A DNA stretch of 64,000 nt from Acestrorhynchus altus. Taxonomy: Eukaryota; Chordata; Actinopteri; Characiformes; Acestrorhynchidae. Positions within the stretch are counted from its first letter, which is position 1. Each line of letters begins with the position of its first letter. The notes beneath the pieces are model-generated. The model saw only the letters and a list, made by a program, of their open reading frames with translations. It was not told the DNA's origin and made no database searches. Shown piece by piece: positions 1-12,237 of this stretch. The stretch is from positions 24,428,316 through 24,492,315 of the forward strand of contig CM067503.1 in the NCBI GenBank assembly GCA_034509495.1, written 5' to 3'. Position numbers and translations under genes: made by a program.

Positions 1-229
1 CCCTTGTTTACCCAACAGGTGCAGGGGTAGTCTGCTCTGTGTGGGGTGGGAACCCACTGCACTCATTTCCTAGATGTCCCTGTCTGCTCATAGACTCCTG
101 CTCACCTCTGACAGACAGCAAATGAGAGAACAGAACAGCTCAACTGTCTTACATACATGCAGTTAATCACAATGGGTAATATTGCAGTCAGAAAAATGAT
201 CAAGGTCACAATTTATTTTACGATATGTT

Positions 230-560
230 GATAATCATCACAAAAGGCCCAGTCATTACATCTCACCACCATGTTTGACAGATGAGATATTATGCTTTGC
301 TCTTGGCATCACTGCGATACAGGTTCATCTTCATCTCATCTGTTCACAAGACCTGCTTTCCAGGATTCTGCTGCCTGTAATCTGACTGTTCTGTTTAGTA
401 GTGTGCATTCCATTGAAGCCTCTGTATTTATGTTTTGGAGGTCTTCTGGGCAACGAACCACATCTCCTGAAGGTTGTTTCTGGTCTGTTGGAGGAGTGAG
501 TATTGTGGAAGTCTTCCTTGGCCTACCAGTCCATTTGTAATTGACTTACCTGTGCATTAT
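230..560 (-). mobile_element. Probable Tc1-like transposase relic
   Basis: The + strand reads like the reverse complement of a Tc1-like transposase centre: a phrase with 'caccaccatgtttgacag' (the position of the conserved HGGG segment) followed by a stretch resembling the part that usually reads 'catctgttcacaagacc'. There is no intact frame. Family assignment is by remembered resemblance to common teleost Tc1-like copies and is tentative. Confidence 0.35.
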
Positions 561-2576
561 TCCTTCTTAATGATAGCCCACACAGGTGATTTTGGTAATT
601 TGACCCTCTGTCTTTATTACTTATAATCTTGTTTTGTCCTCATGTTGTACAATGGCAACTATAGACTTCAGATGTGTTAGAAGCTTAGAATCACACCTAA
701 GTGTCTTATGCCTGCACAGCTGAAGCAATGGAACACACCCGACTAATCATAAATATCTGTGAACCCCAAGGTCCTGAACATTATTGTAAATGAAAGGATG
801 AGGACTGTGTAAAAAAAGTGTTTCAGCCTGGTGAGACTAAAAAGTATGCAAATGTCATTTGTTGTAGACTTTAGATCATTTTTGATTGGTTTGAAATTTT
901 AAACTGGGTAGCAAAGGGAGGGCACTGTGTTCCAAATTATTAGTCATAGCAATTGGATTTCAGTAAAATACACATTTCGTTTTTAGTTTAAATAAAAAGA
1001 GATCAAACTGTGAAAAGATTCATTTGTGATCCATAGCACAGATGAATTTGGTGAGATAAAGCCTTGTTATGGGAAATATCTGTCAGTCAGATTAATAGTG
1101 TTAGGAGGGTAGCTATGAAGAACACACTGTGGACCAACAAACACTTATTTGATACTGCTGGTGTCTCTGGTGCCTCTAGAAATCTCACAGCAGGATCCTG
1201 CAGAGGATAGCAGATCTGCTTACACGCTACACTGGCTGGTTCATTATGGATGCAGTTCTCCATGGGTGATAAATGACCTCTTGAGTGTCCCTGAAGATGT
1301 CAGTATGACTTCGGCAAGATCGGTGGAGTTCCTAAATGATCATCTGCAAAAAAACAAAAAATCCTTGGTCTGGGCACAAAAGGTAAAGAAATCATAGTGT
1401 GTATGGTTGCTACATCATTCAATGAAATCAGTCCTTATGAGAACCTATGAAGCGTCCTATAAAGGTCTAACCTCAAAGCAACAGCAGAGAAAGGCATTGC
1501 TGCCATCCTCAAATCAGCTACAGGCAGAAACTCTACCTCAGCCTATACACTGGAGTAGAAAGTTGTTTGTCATCTCAAATGAAAGTTCCTGTATTAATAT
1601 GTAAATTTAATGATTCATGTTTATCTGTATTTTTTTATTTTTTTATTTTTTGTTAAAATTGATTTCTTTAGAATCAATCAATCTGTTTTCGAGTCCATTA
1701 TGACATTGAATGTATTCCAACTGCTCTTGCATAATCATTTGAAACAGCTTGTGTTTTGTTCTTTTAAAATATTAATAATTGCATTGAACATTTGCAGGCA
1801 TGCGGTTAGCAACGTCCTAATGTGACGGATTTAAGCTTCCGTTACTCGTTAGCTATGTTAGTGTTGTAAATCCCAGTTCAAATCAAAGCAAAGCAAAGCA
1901 TACATAGCAAAACCTCAAGAGACCAAACATGTCTGGGACGATCAATTAGATGAAAATGTGCACATTACATTATTGGTCAAACTATCACTTTAAGGAGCTG
2001 AAGTAAACAATAAAGGGAACTGAGTGGGAGGGCTTTGGTTATGGCCATTGATTGATACAACCTCATCGTGTTTCCCTCCTCTCACATGCAAATGGCAGGA
2101 AGTGATTAGCTGTCCGCTCTAAACCGCAGTTTTACCGTCGTTAAGCCTCCAGTTTAAAGGTCTTTTCCAGCAGGTATGCAGCAGCATGACAGCCGAGTGC
2201 CGATAAGCCGCTCAGACTTTTGCATTCGTTCACCGCTTATCAGCATGGCTGGCACTTCCCTGCGCTCCATTAATCAGACTGCATCTCTCCAGCCGGATTA
2301 GCAAATGTGATGGGATCTGTTGGAGGAAACAGGGAGAGCCCCTGCATGCTGCAATCTGATTGGCTGGAGCTTCGTTTCCACCTACAGCTTTTCCACTTTG
2401 CCCAAGGTGATTTTTGAGGATGGGGTTGGTGAGTGAGATGGAAAAGAGAGATGCTTCAGGGCTGAATGGAAGGGAATCCTCATGTTGTGGTCTCTTACTT
2501 ATGGACAGTAAAAAGTAATCAATGTCAGTGTGGAATAACCATCATGTGATCAACCGAGTCCAGACATCTTAATACA

Positions 2577-2820
2577 TACAGTGGCATGCAAAAGTTTGGG
2601 CACCCCTGGCTGAAAACTCCTTTTATAGTACTTTAGTAAGTAGGAGATGGAGAGTAGGCATAAAGTTCAAAATTATTTTTTTATTAGCTTATTGTGGCTT
2701 TGAATTTTTCACAGTCATTGTTAGGACAGAACAGATGATGCAAATCTCAAAGATATAGATATATTGCAAATACTCTCAAACAGTCAGCAGCCACAGACTC
2801 CTGTAAGCAGAGACACAGAA
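2577..2820 (+). mobile_element. Truncated 5' end of a Tc1-like element
   Basis: It begins with the typical terminal phrase 'gcaaaagtttgggcacccc' and continues into sequence matching the left part of the longer copy at 21128 (shared 'ttcacagtcat', 'gatgcaaat', 'cagcagcca' and 'taagcag' in the same order). Only the first 240 bases or so are present, so this is a terminal fragment with no transposase reading frame. Confidence 0.6.
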
Positions 2821-3855
2821 GCACATGCCTAGATAAAGAGGCACAATGTGTGTGAAGTCTGTTTTTCAAAACATCTTTTTAATCCAATCATCAGTTGTTG
2901 TTTCTTTAATGTTAGAGAGTGTTGTGCTTCTTTATAAAACGTATTCACGTGTTGTATTTATAATTTTGTCACTCTCTGATATTATAATAATGAACAACTA
3001 CCTGAAGTAGTTAACAGTTAACTGTCAGAACAACCAGCCCTTTTAAAGCTGATTAAGAATCTATAATAATACATATACCACCCGCTAACCTGATACAATG
3101 TTACAATAAGTGTTGAACTGTTTGCTATTTATGGTCTGTAGGCCTCAATAACTTGGGCTCATTCATTGTTTTGAGTAAAAAGAGTATAATTTTTTATCTA
3201 TATTTTATTTTATATTTTATTCATCTCAACCTGGCCTACAACGTTCCTGTTAAATGAGATTCGCTAACCCTACAGTTTGTTAGTTTGTTTTTTTAATCTG
3301 ATTATGTTAAGCTAATGTGAACAGTTAACTGAATTATAGAATGTTATAGAATGTTAAACTGGAATATGGTCAATTCTGACATCCAACTTCCAAGGAAAAT
3401 GGAAATCAGCATAAACTGCAAAGTGTGCAAAGTTTAAAAACTGATGAAGTTAAAATAGACATTTTGCTTTTAGTGAGAAATAGGTTTGTTTGGAAATAAA
3501 AGGGATGCATGTCTTGAAATGAACACTTCTACAGCAACTCTATTGCTGTTCTGTTGAGATATTAAACAAAAACAGTGTAGACAGTCATTCTTCTTCAGGC
3601 CTGCTCTTGGATCAGTAACTGATGAGGTTCCAGCGCTGTTTGATGTGTGGACATATTTGATGACAAAATTATAAATGCAACATGTGAATGCATTTCATAA
3701 ACAAAGAAGCACAGCACTCTCCAACATAAAAAACTAATGATTGGCTCAAAAGGATGTCTAGAGGATGTTTTGCAAAACAGAAACTTAGTACACATTGTGC
3801 CCCTTTATTTAGGCATGTGTGTCTCTGTTCTCTGAGTTTGTGGCTCTTTACGGGT
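2790..3855. mobile_element. Non-autonomous element bounded by about 100-bp inverted arms
   Basis: The left arm (about 2790-2915) and right arm (about 3735-3855) are inverted copies of one another at roughly 75-80% by eye. Both contain 'aggcatgtg' or its complement, 'aaaggggcacaatgtg' or a close variant, and a shared 'ttttgcaaaacatc'-like inner segment. The interior is AT-rich with no coding potential. The left arm overlaps sequence shared with the Tc1-like fragment at 2577, so the outer boundary is uncertain. Confidence 0.45.
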
Positions 3856-4808
3856 GTTCTTCATGTCCGGTACATAACAGAAATTGAGTTTCTCTTCTCT
3901 GTTTGATTGTCTTCCACAGTTAAACACAGAAACTCACTGTGTTTACTCTTTCCCGTGAGCTGGACTGAACTTGGCTTTAGGGTCTTAGTGTGTAACTGTT
4001 TGTCCTCCAACAATTTTTAATATTATGTTGTAATGCTGGTTTTGATATCACATGAAAGGGGTCTATTAAGAGTAAGGACAGAGGACAGCTGTGGGTGGTG
4101 GATGAGTGTGAAGCACCAATTGATGTGGAGTGGTGGTCAGATTTGGGCAGTGAAGAAGGCTTGGGTCCCGTTAGCTGCCGTTTGAACAAAGCCGAGCATA
4201 CAAATATCAATGTGAATACTAAGCAAAATACAACCAAAAATATAGCAGTGTATCATTTTAGTTTTTTGACGTCAAAGATCTTTTATGCACTCGCTGTGCA
4301 TTTCATCTGAACTGCACTGCGTTTCCAAACTGCAGTTCTGCTGAACGTGTGTTAAACATCAGCCATTTTTTAGTTTTCATTTCAATATGACACTAATAAT
4401 AATTTGTTTTCCCTCTTTATCTGTGAACAGTGTCAGACACCAATCTATCATAAACCACTTCTCAAGTAGGTTCCACCCCGAACAGAACCTATTCTGCGTG
4501 CGTGCGTGCGTGTGTTCATGTGTGTAATCTGACTGTGGATCTGAACATGTGCAGAATGTAATTTCACGATGCCGTAATGGAGCTGAATGAGTGCAGATGT
4601 TCTGCAGAGCACCATGTGTGTTCAGTTACGGAATAATTCATTTAATCATACTGTTTCCCAATCAGTTACCTAGACATTTATTCTGATAATTCTCAGTGAT
4701 GCATCTTTTAGAGCTTTCCCTTAAACGTTTTGCATGTTTGGAGAGAAAATCACGAGGTTTGACCTTTAAAAGTGTGTCAAAAAAGACGTTTTCCTGAATG
4801 ACATTACT

Positions 4809-5323
4809 TTAAAGGTCCTGCATATGATTCTGGAGAATGACTGTTAATGTTTAAACTCCCTCCCTAGAGTGCTCCTTCAAAAGCTTGTCCCAAATAATAC
4901 CCACCAATAAGTCAAGGTTACCCACCTGTTGAGCTGGAATAGAGCAGCAGCCTTTCAATGTTCACCAACCAACTCTTTGCCTGATATAAGCTTCTTTTTT
5001 TTTTCAGCTCTTCTCCTTTTTGGCTGCTTCTCAACCATCTCTCCCTGACACTCTGTGTAGTTCAACACGTAGCTAGCTTGCCAGTGCCAGATACACAATA
5101 TCCACTACCCCTATTTTTTACCCATTCTTTGCATGAGCACAAACTCCCTCTGTTGCTGATTGGCAGGAGTATTGTTGTGTTTCCTGGTCCGAGCCACTTT
5201 CTTTGTTTCCCATTTACAGAGCCAGGACTGAGAGACTTTTTTCCAGTGTGCAAACAAAACTGTGAGGAAACTTTCACTATATTTGTAAGTGTGTTTAATT
5301 GAAATTGTTCACAGCACCTTTAA
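4809..5323. mobile_element. Miniature inverted-repeat element with TTAAAGG ends (copy 1)
   Basis: It starts with TTAAAGGTCCTG and ends with CAGCACCTTTAA, the inverse complement with one mismatch. The interior shares ordered blocks with a second copy at 62752-63177, for example 'gaatgactgtt', 'ctccttca' and 'ccagtgtgcaaaca'. There is no transposase frame, so it would have been moved by an enzyme encoded elsewhere. The terminal TTAA could be a piggyBac-type target duplication, but the superfamily is not established. Confidence 0.6.
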
Positions 5324-6574
5324 TTTGTTGGGAAAAGTCGAAGTGGAGGCGGTTCAAGATTAAAATGGTCTAATGGCAATACACAGAGATTTACAATGTC
5401 CTGTATTGAATTCTAGCTTGTTGTTACTACATAGTAAACAAAATAAATATGAAATAAAATAGTGAGGCGTTTGGTTTGTTTGGTTGTCTATTTTCCCCCA
5501 GTTAATTAAGATGCATTTGTGAAGCAAATGATGGCCATTCTCAATTAGAAAATGAAAAGTAAAAAGCATTTTCATCAAATCCTTTTGTTCTCAGAGCGGT
5601 AAAACAGATAAGGCAAGTTTCTCCGGTATAAATGGCACATGGCATGCCTTTGCATCTCGCCTCCTAATTTATGACTTCCCATGTCAGTGGAGTCTCTGTC
5701 CCCAGGGACGTTATGGTCATCATTAACCCTGCAATCTGCTCCGTGCACAGGCAGAATCTGGAATTTTGATTAGGCTGGTCTGTGGCGTGAATGCAAATGG
5801 TTTGTCCTGTGGATTATACACTGCACTGCGAACACATTCACCCCTTTAAAGCCATCACATGTATTACATGGCAATGATTTTTTTTTGTGTGTGTGCTGTC
5901 ATATTTTATTCTAGTTTTAACAACTGACCCTGAAAGTGAATCAATTTGAAGTGTGATTCAGTTCAGTGCCTCACAAAAATGGCTGACTGAATAATGATGA
6001 TTCCATATGTAGTTCCTAGTTTAAACAGAATTACAAACAACCTCTACCTGTGTATCATGAACCAGGTTCACCTGTTCTGGCTAAAAGACCCCCTTAATTT
6101 AAATGAAACTGCTGTGAGTCTGAGGAAAAACTGTGAAAATGAATACCAAAGAGCTTTCTAAGGACATTACAGATGTGAAAACACTGTAGAATGGTATGGA
6201 AGAGTTTGGTAAACTCTGCAGAATGAACTGTGAGGAAATGGAAGCCCAGACAAGGCTGACTCTCAAAACTCAGCATCAGAACTAGATTTTGCCTTGTGAA
6301 GGAAGCCAGAATGAGGCCAACAGTTACGGTGAAGGAGTTGTAGAGATCAGTGACTGACTCTGGATTGAAGGTGCACCAATCAACAAGCCTGTATGGGAGG
6401 ACGGCTAAAAAGAAATCAAACACATCAGGTCACATGTATCATCGTGTGATGCTTACATTGCCATCACCACAACTTACACAACCACAAGTGGCAGCTTTGT
6501 GGCAGCTGTGGCCTTAAGGTTAGAGAAGCAATTTTGTGTCAGGAAGTTCACATATTTGATCCCCTGAACCAACA

Positions 6575-6695
6575 GACCATGAAGTGCCCTTTGGCAAAGC
6601 ACTTAACTACCAACTGTTTGCCCCGTGCAGGAGCAATGGCTGCCCACCACTCCGGACATGTGTGCTCACTCTTACCCAGTCTGTATGTATATGTT
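6575..6695 (+). repeat. Dispersed teleost repeat fragment
   Basis: The phrase 'caatggctgcccaccactcc' following 'aaagcacttaac' is one I recall from many teleost intergenic regions. No coding content and no clear ends are visible. Confidence 0.4.
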
Positions 6696-7782
6696 CACTC
6701 ATTTTTATGATTCTCTCCTATTAACTATAGTTTTTTGGAGAAATAGAAATGGAGAGAAATCTTTTCTGTTAAGAGTGATTTTTTTTTATGTTGAGTCCGT
6801 CTATTGGACTAAAGTTGGGTTGAACTAAATTTGGCCCAAGAGCCCTGAGCTAGTTCATGTTCCGTGTTCAGTTGGGATGTCTTTCCCTTGTTATTCATTA
6901 AAACACTGTGAAAGTCTTCTGTTTGAAGTTTTCCACAAAAACATTGAGGCAGAAGTTCTTTTCCAGAGTAACTATGGCACAGCTTCACACTACAAAGCTT
7001 TCATGTAGTTTACTTATATAAAGTAAAAAAATATATATATATATAAATATATATATTTTATATCAGTCAGGTCCAGTGAAAACATGAATCAAACTCATAA
7101 ACTGTCCCCTGTTTTTTGAATGCACAAATGTCTATAATAATAAAAATACCACCACATTCATCAACTGATCTGGTCTACACAGTTAGCAGCTTTTGTAAGT
7201 TAATCATTCTGTGATCTGACACACTCTTACAGTTCTGAGTGTGCTGCATCTCACTGGAGCATTTTATTATAATGAAACTGCATTAATATAGAAACTTATG
7301 TTGAATATAACATTGGCAAATGCTTATACTGTTTCATGTCTTTTGATAAAAAATGTTTTTTTAGATATTAAAACCAGAAGACGGGGACTTTAAAGGTGAA
7401 TGTCACATTTTTATGTGTGCAATTGAATTTGTGGGTTCGAGCTTCTTTACACAATGTGGAGCATTTGTCAGTGGCCTGCCATGAAGGTTAGGATAGTAAA
7501 GCATAGATTTCCTGCCTTTTATAGTCCTGATGATTAAATCCGATAACAATGAGGTAACAAGTAAAAACTAAATTGAAAGATTAGGCTATTATTAATTATT
7601 ATCACACTTAATGGTACATTCTGATGTCATCTAATATTAAAGGATGTTGTTGAGAATGGAATGAAATTAGTTACAAGAATGTCTTTTTCATTTAATAATT
7701 TTAAATTAACAAAATAAGACAGTTGCATTTAAGGTCAATATTCCAAGCTTTGTAACTGAGGCCCTCAATATGAAAGTGAAGT

Positions 7783-7784
<2 letters not shown>

Positions 7785-7854
<70 letters not shown>
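7785..7854. repeat. (GT)35 microsatellite
   Basis: Uninterrupted GT dinucleotide for 70 bases. Open frames across it are only translations of the repeat (Cys-Val or His-Thr runs). Confidence 0.98.
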
Positions 7855-7855
<1 letters not shown>

Positions 7856-8204
7856 GGCAGTCAGGTGTGGGAACCACCATCCTGTGGCAGCAGGCAGTGT
7901 GTGTCCTGCAGTGGAGAACAAGAGTTCTGTTCGCCCAGCATAATGAAAATAATCTCTCACCTGGCTGGATGGAGTGTTCGGCATTAGCTCAGCAGGCTGT
8001 GCATCCAGTGGTGTAACCATTACCAGGCAGGACAGTATTTCGCTAATACTTACATTTTTACACACAACTCAGGAGTGTTTATATTTGCATTTTACTGGAA
8101 AGAACTGAACAAAGCCATACAGTGTCTGGAGCTCACAAAGATCAGCACCCAAATCTGTGCCTCTAACCAACATTTCAGTAACTATAATCGCCAGCAGGAC
8201 ATTC

Positions 8205-8290
8205 TGACCACTGACTTTGTTTATTTGGGTTTATTTTAAAGTTTTATTGAGTTTTGCAGTTAAGCACTCACTGCCCACTGACTTTGACCT
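8205..8290 (+). repeat. Single monomer related to the 70-bp satellite at 48190
   Basis: It carries the same 'gaccactgactttgtttatt' and 'tgggtttatttta' blocks, followed by a 'gttttattgagttttgcag' variant, as the tandem array at 48190-48530. Only about one unit is present. Confidence 0.6.
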
Positions 8291-9057
8291 TTCCAGTTTG
8301 AAACGAGCTCTTTAGGGCTGGATTAAAACCATATTAAGGCGCATGGTTTCCCACTGATAAAGCAATGTTTCTGCAGTTGTTTCGTTTCTAACCAACTTTA
8401 ATTGTAAAAGCTATAGCGGTGATCAGTAGAATGTCCCCTTAAGAGTTCAGTTTCTCTAACTTGCTGTCAGCCAGAGTGCTGCAATAAACTATCGGGCGCT
8501 GGACACTGATGGCTGGCAGTGGTCCAGATTTTGCTGGTTGACTGCACCCAAACCTGAACTCTGATGAAGTCACTGATAACCATTTGCATGTGTTCAAACA
8601 CACATGATAGAGAAGGTTGAAGACTGAGTGTCTCACTGAATCAGTCATGAAAATATTCTGCAGCTTCTTTTAGGAATTTTCCTTTCCACCTTAAACGAGG
8701 CATGTGTATGAAACTTACTGCTATGCCATTTAAGGCGCAACAGGCAAGTCCATGAAGGAGCAGTGAATAATGAGGAGACTGTGATTGGTTGTGTCTGTGA
8801 TCAGTACTTTGTATTTAGTCTTCGATGCTGAAACCTGTGCACATGACTGTCGGTGTGCAATGTATTGCAGCTCATTTGTGACTGCACCATTTATCAGCCT
8901 CTGTCTACCCCATTTAACAATGGAAAGACCACAATACAATCAAAACGGATCAAATATTAATGGGGTGGTGGACCTTTCTCAGCACAGCAATGACTTCTAA
9001 TCAATGCATTCTAATCACCAACTGAGTGCACAGTAAAAAGGATGTAATTTTACACAG

Positions 9058-9058
<1 letters not shown>

Positions 9059-9129
<71 letters not shown>
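9059..9129. repeat. (TG)n microsatellite
   Basis: About 35 perfect TG units. A shorter (CA) run of about 20 bases follows near 9403-9422. Confidence 0.98.
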
Positions 9130-9131
<2 letters not shown>

Positions 9132-9719
9132 AGCAAAGTTTCAAACATCCAGAAAAACAAATTGTTAGGTTATTAACAATGTCATCATGCCCTACAGCAA
9201 TACCAGACCCTTCAGACCCCTATACGTGGATTTTGCACCCATAAGAAAGCCTTGCGCAGGCCTCAGCCCAGCTGCAGTAGATGAGCCTCTGTCTGGAAAC
9301 AGGACATACCACAGCCCTCGGCTCAATGAGCTGTGAAATCACACCAAAGAAGGAGCCCAATAGGAGGCAGACGAGGAATTTCTGCCCTTATCAGCTCCAG
9401 CTTACACACACACACACACACACTTTTCGTTTTTCCCTCAACTCTTACTGTCCAGCCGCCAAAGACACCCCCCCCCCCCACCTTCCCAAACCCGACACAA
9501 AGAGAAACTCTTTCTTGCTTCCTCTGCCTAGTGTTCATGACTGTAAAGATAACAGCAGTGAATGAGCAGGGTGATTAACACTCCACACCTCCACACGTCC
9601 TTCTCTCCCCCTCATTAGCACATCTCACACTTCTCTGAATGGAAGACTCTGTGAATTCTGAGAAGTCTGATTGAGTAAAATATGTACAGTGTAACATCTA
9701 CAACAATGTAAGTAGGGGT

Positions 9720-9915
9720 CTGACTGTTTACCTCTCATGGTTGAGTTTGGTTTCTTGTCCACGGTTAAGCTTTGGCCAGTTGCTGTCACAGTCTGGTTCG
9801 AGCCATGGTCTGGTTTAAAACACGGTTCTGTCAGAATAGCAGTATGGTTTGAACCAGAATACGGTTTAATTTGGTTTAAGCCACAAAGCCATCTAGTTTG
9901 GTCCAGGGTCTGATT
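9720..9915. repeat. Degenerate short-unit minisatellite
   Basis: Variants of 'tctggttcgagccatgg', 'tctggtttaaaacacgg' and 'atggtttgaaccagaat' recur every 20-25 bases. On the - strand the pattern gives an accidental open frame with repeated Asn-Gln-Thr. The unit is too diverged to give an exact copy number by eye. Confidence 0.5.
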
Positions 9916-10787
9916 TAACACATTTTGAAAAGTTGAGTAGATTAAAAGTTAAGAAAAAACTCTTCTTGATTGAATGTCTGAAAATGAACAGGACATGTTG
10001 GACTGGAATTAGCAAATAAAAAAAATTAGCACTAAATAACTGTAAATAATTTTTTGTTTGTTTGGTGGTTTGATGAAAATGGTGTCCAGGAGAATGAAAG
10101 CAAATTCACCTCCAGAGCTGTAAAGTGGAGGGTTTGAGGGGTTTTCTTTCCACCAGCATCACATTACAGCAGAAATGTGAACAGAAATCATAATGGATGC
10201 AGACATTTCTGTGAAGCATGGTATCAAGCGTGGTCTCTGATGTAGCTCAGTGATTCATGGGTGAATTGGTGATCAGGAACAAACAATATTATCTTTATAT
10301 ATATTGTCAATGTCATGCAAAAAAAGTATTTCCTGTTTTCCTATTTTTTACTTTTTGTCATAATGTAAATCTAGCTCATCCTTCTTTACATTTTAGCAGA
10401 GTTACGTGATAAATGCTCCAGAATTGCTTAGTTAATGAATATTTTTAAAGTAAATTCTATTGAAAGTGAAATCATCAGCTCCCCAGACAAAAGATTAGCA
10501 CTTGCATTTTTAAGGTGGTAGTATTTTCTGCCAGCATTGCCCTCTGGGTACTAACCTGGCGCATTAACACAAAATTCAAATAGGCAAATGCCCTCCGTGC
10601 TGACTGATGGTGGTGAGAGCATTGAAAGATAAATAGGTTCATATGCAAATGAGTTGGTTTTTGTGACATTCAGAGAAACAGTGAAATGAAAATGAGATGT
10701 TTGAGTTGTGTCCATGCCCAGATTGTGTGGGACAGGGAGTGAACGATATGGATTGAATCTTTCTTGATGTTCACCTGAAGTCTTGTG

Positions 10788-11115
10788 CTAAAGTTTGGTC
10801 ACCTCTGTTCAAAACAAGTTTTTGATATGTTAAGTATAAATAAACATAAGTAAACAAACTTAAATATGGCATTTCCTGCACATTTTACTTACTAAATTTA
10901 ACATATTGGGAAAAATAAAACCGATAGAACTCTTGTACACGTCACAGTGTATATTTAATAATTTTCCATTGAGGAAATATATAATAACTTTGTATTAAAA
11001 TGTAAAATGTGTGATTTATTTGAAATAAATTATTATTATGAGTATTAGGGCATTTATTAGAACATCAAAAGTTGCAGGTAATTTGACCAGGGTGCCCAAA
11101 CACTTTCATAAGAAT
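10788..11115. mobile_element. Short non-autonomous Tc1-like element
   Basis: The left end carries 'aaagtttggtcacctctg' and the right end 'ccagggtgcccaaacactt', which are roughly inverted versions of the Tc1-like terminal phrase seen at 21128. The interior of about 300 bases is AT-rich and non-coding. Confidence 0.5.
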
Positions 11116-11417
11116 ATATGACATCACTCTTTAATTTCATAGAACGACATTTTGGCTTTCCATGATATGGGCCCTTCATGCTGCCCTCTTTCTAACATAA
11201 TCATTTTTTCTTCAGTATGTCTTTGCCCACGGCATTTGTATGTTTTAATCCCCCTCTCTTCAGCTCTGATGTGATGACATCAGTCTTTTGACTAGAAAGC
11301 TGTTTAGTTTGCTTTGATGCAGCTGACGTTGTGTAATAAGGAAAACAAAGAGCCGGATTTGGTTTTCCATTCAGTCGGAGGCCCAAATCTGCACCACTGT
11401 TTGTGAAAGGCTCACTG

Positions 11418-11418
<1 letters not shown>

Positions 11419-11508
<90 letters not shown>

Positions 11509-11566
11509 TGAGTGAGTGAGAGTGAATCATTACAAAGTGTGTGTGTGTGTGTGTCTGTCTGTGTGT
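11419..11566. repeat. Compound (TG)41-(AG)n-(GT)n microsatellite
   Basis: An 82-base perfect TG run (11419-11500) is followed by AG and AGTG units to about 11522, and by a second shorter GT run at 11537-11566. Confidence 0.95.
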
Positions 11567-12176
11567 ACACCTGCAGAGTGTTTGATTGCGTTTTAGATCA
11601 CAGGGTTGATTCTAGTCAAGCCAAAGATGCAGCATTTGCTCCTCATCCTCAGAACTAATGGAGCGCTAAACGGCCAGCGGCCTCCGCCTCTCCGCCACGA
11701 GGTGGCAAACAAAACAGACGGTGGTGTGGCGATCAAAGGGCAGCAGGGAGCCGCACTGATGCTTTTGGATCAGGCCAGAAACGCACTGTGGTGGGAACCT
11801 CCGCTGGACCATGGGAAATGAAAGCCCAAAAGCACTCAGGCTTCTGCTGTAGACACCACCAGAAATGATCAGACCTGGTAACACACCGCGTACAGCGTAC
11901 TCACACATCACTGCTGCTGGGTGCTGCACCTCTGTAGCGATACGTTTAGAGGAAAAAAGAAAGCATAACGGAACTGTTGATGTAAGTTAAGGTGAGATAC
12001 TACTGGCGAATAACAACACTCACAATAATTATCATAACACAAAATAATAATTCCAGGCCGTTTTAAACAATAAATATCACAACAAATCTTTGCAAACTTG
12101 GAACTGTCACTTTAAAGCTTTAAAGAGAAACCTGTACAGTGTTGACCTTCGCTAAGGGACGCGCCATCTGAACCCA

Positions 12177-12203
12177 GCACACACACATACACACACACAA
12201 ACA

Positions 12204-12233
<30 letters not shown>
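12177..12233. repeat. Imperfect (CA)n microsatellite
   Basis: A CA run interrupted by TA and AA steps. Confidence 0.9.

Positions 12234-12237
<4 letters not shown>

Noticed and set aside
1149..1604. Two open frames of 82 and 65 codons near the left edge
   Set aside because: No recognisable domain and no STAU2 similarity; splice sites do not give a phase-consistent exon.
7787..8016. Cys-Val and His-Thr repeat frames
   Set aside because: Microsatellite translations. The same applies to the frames at 9026, 11201, 14887-15393, 16424, 37533-37825 and 46378.
9798..9810. 'ggttcgagcc', which looks like a tRNA B box
   Set aside because: It lies in the degenerate minisatellite; no A box or cloverleaf could be built around it.
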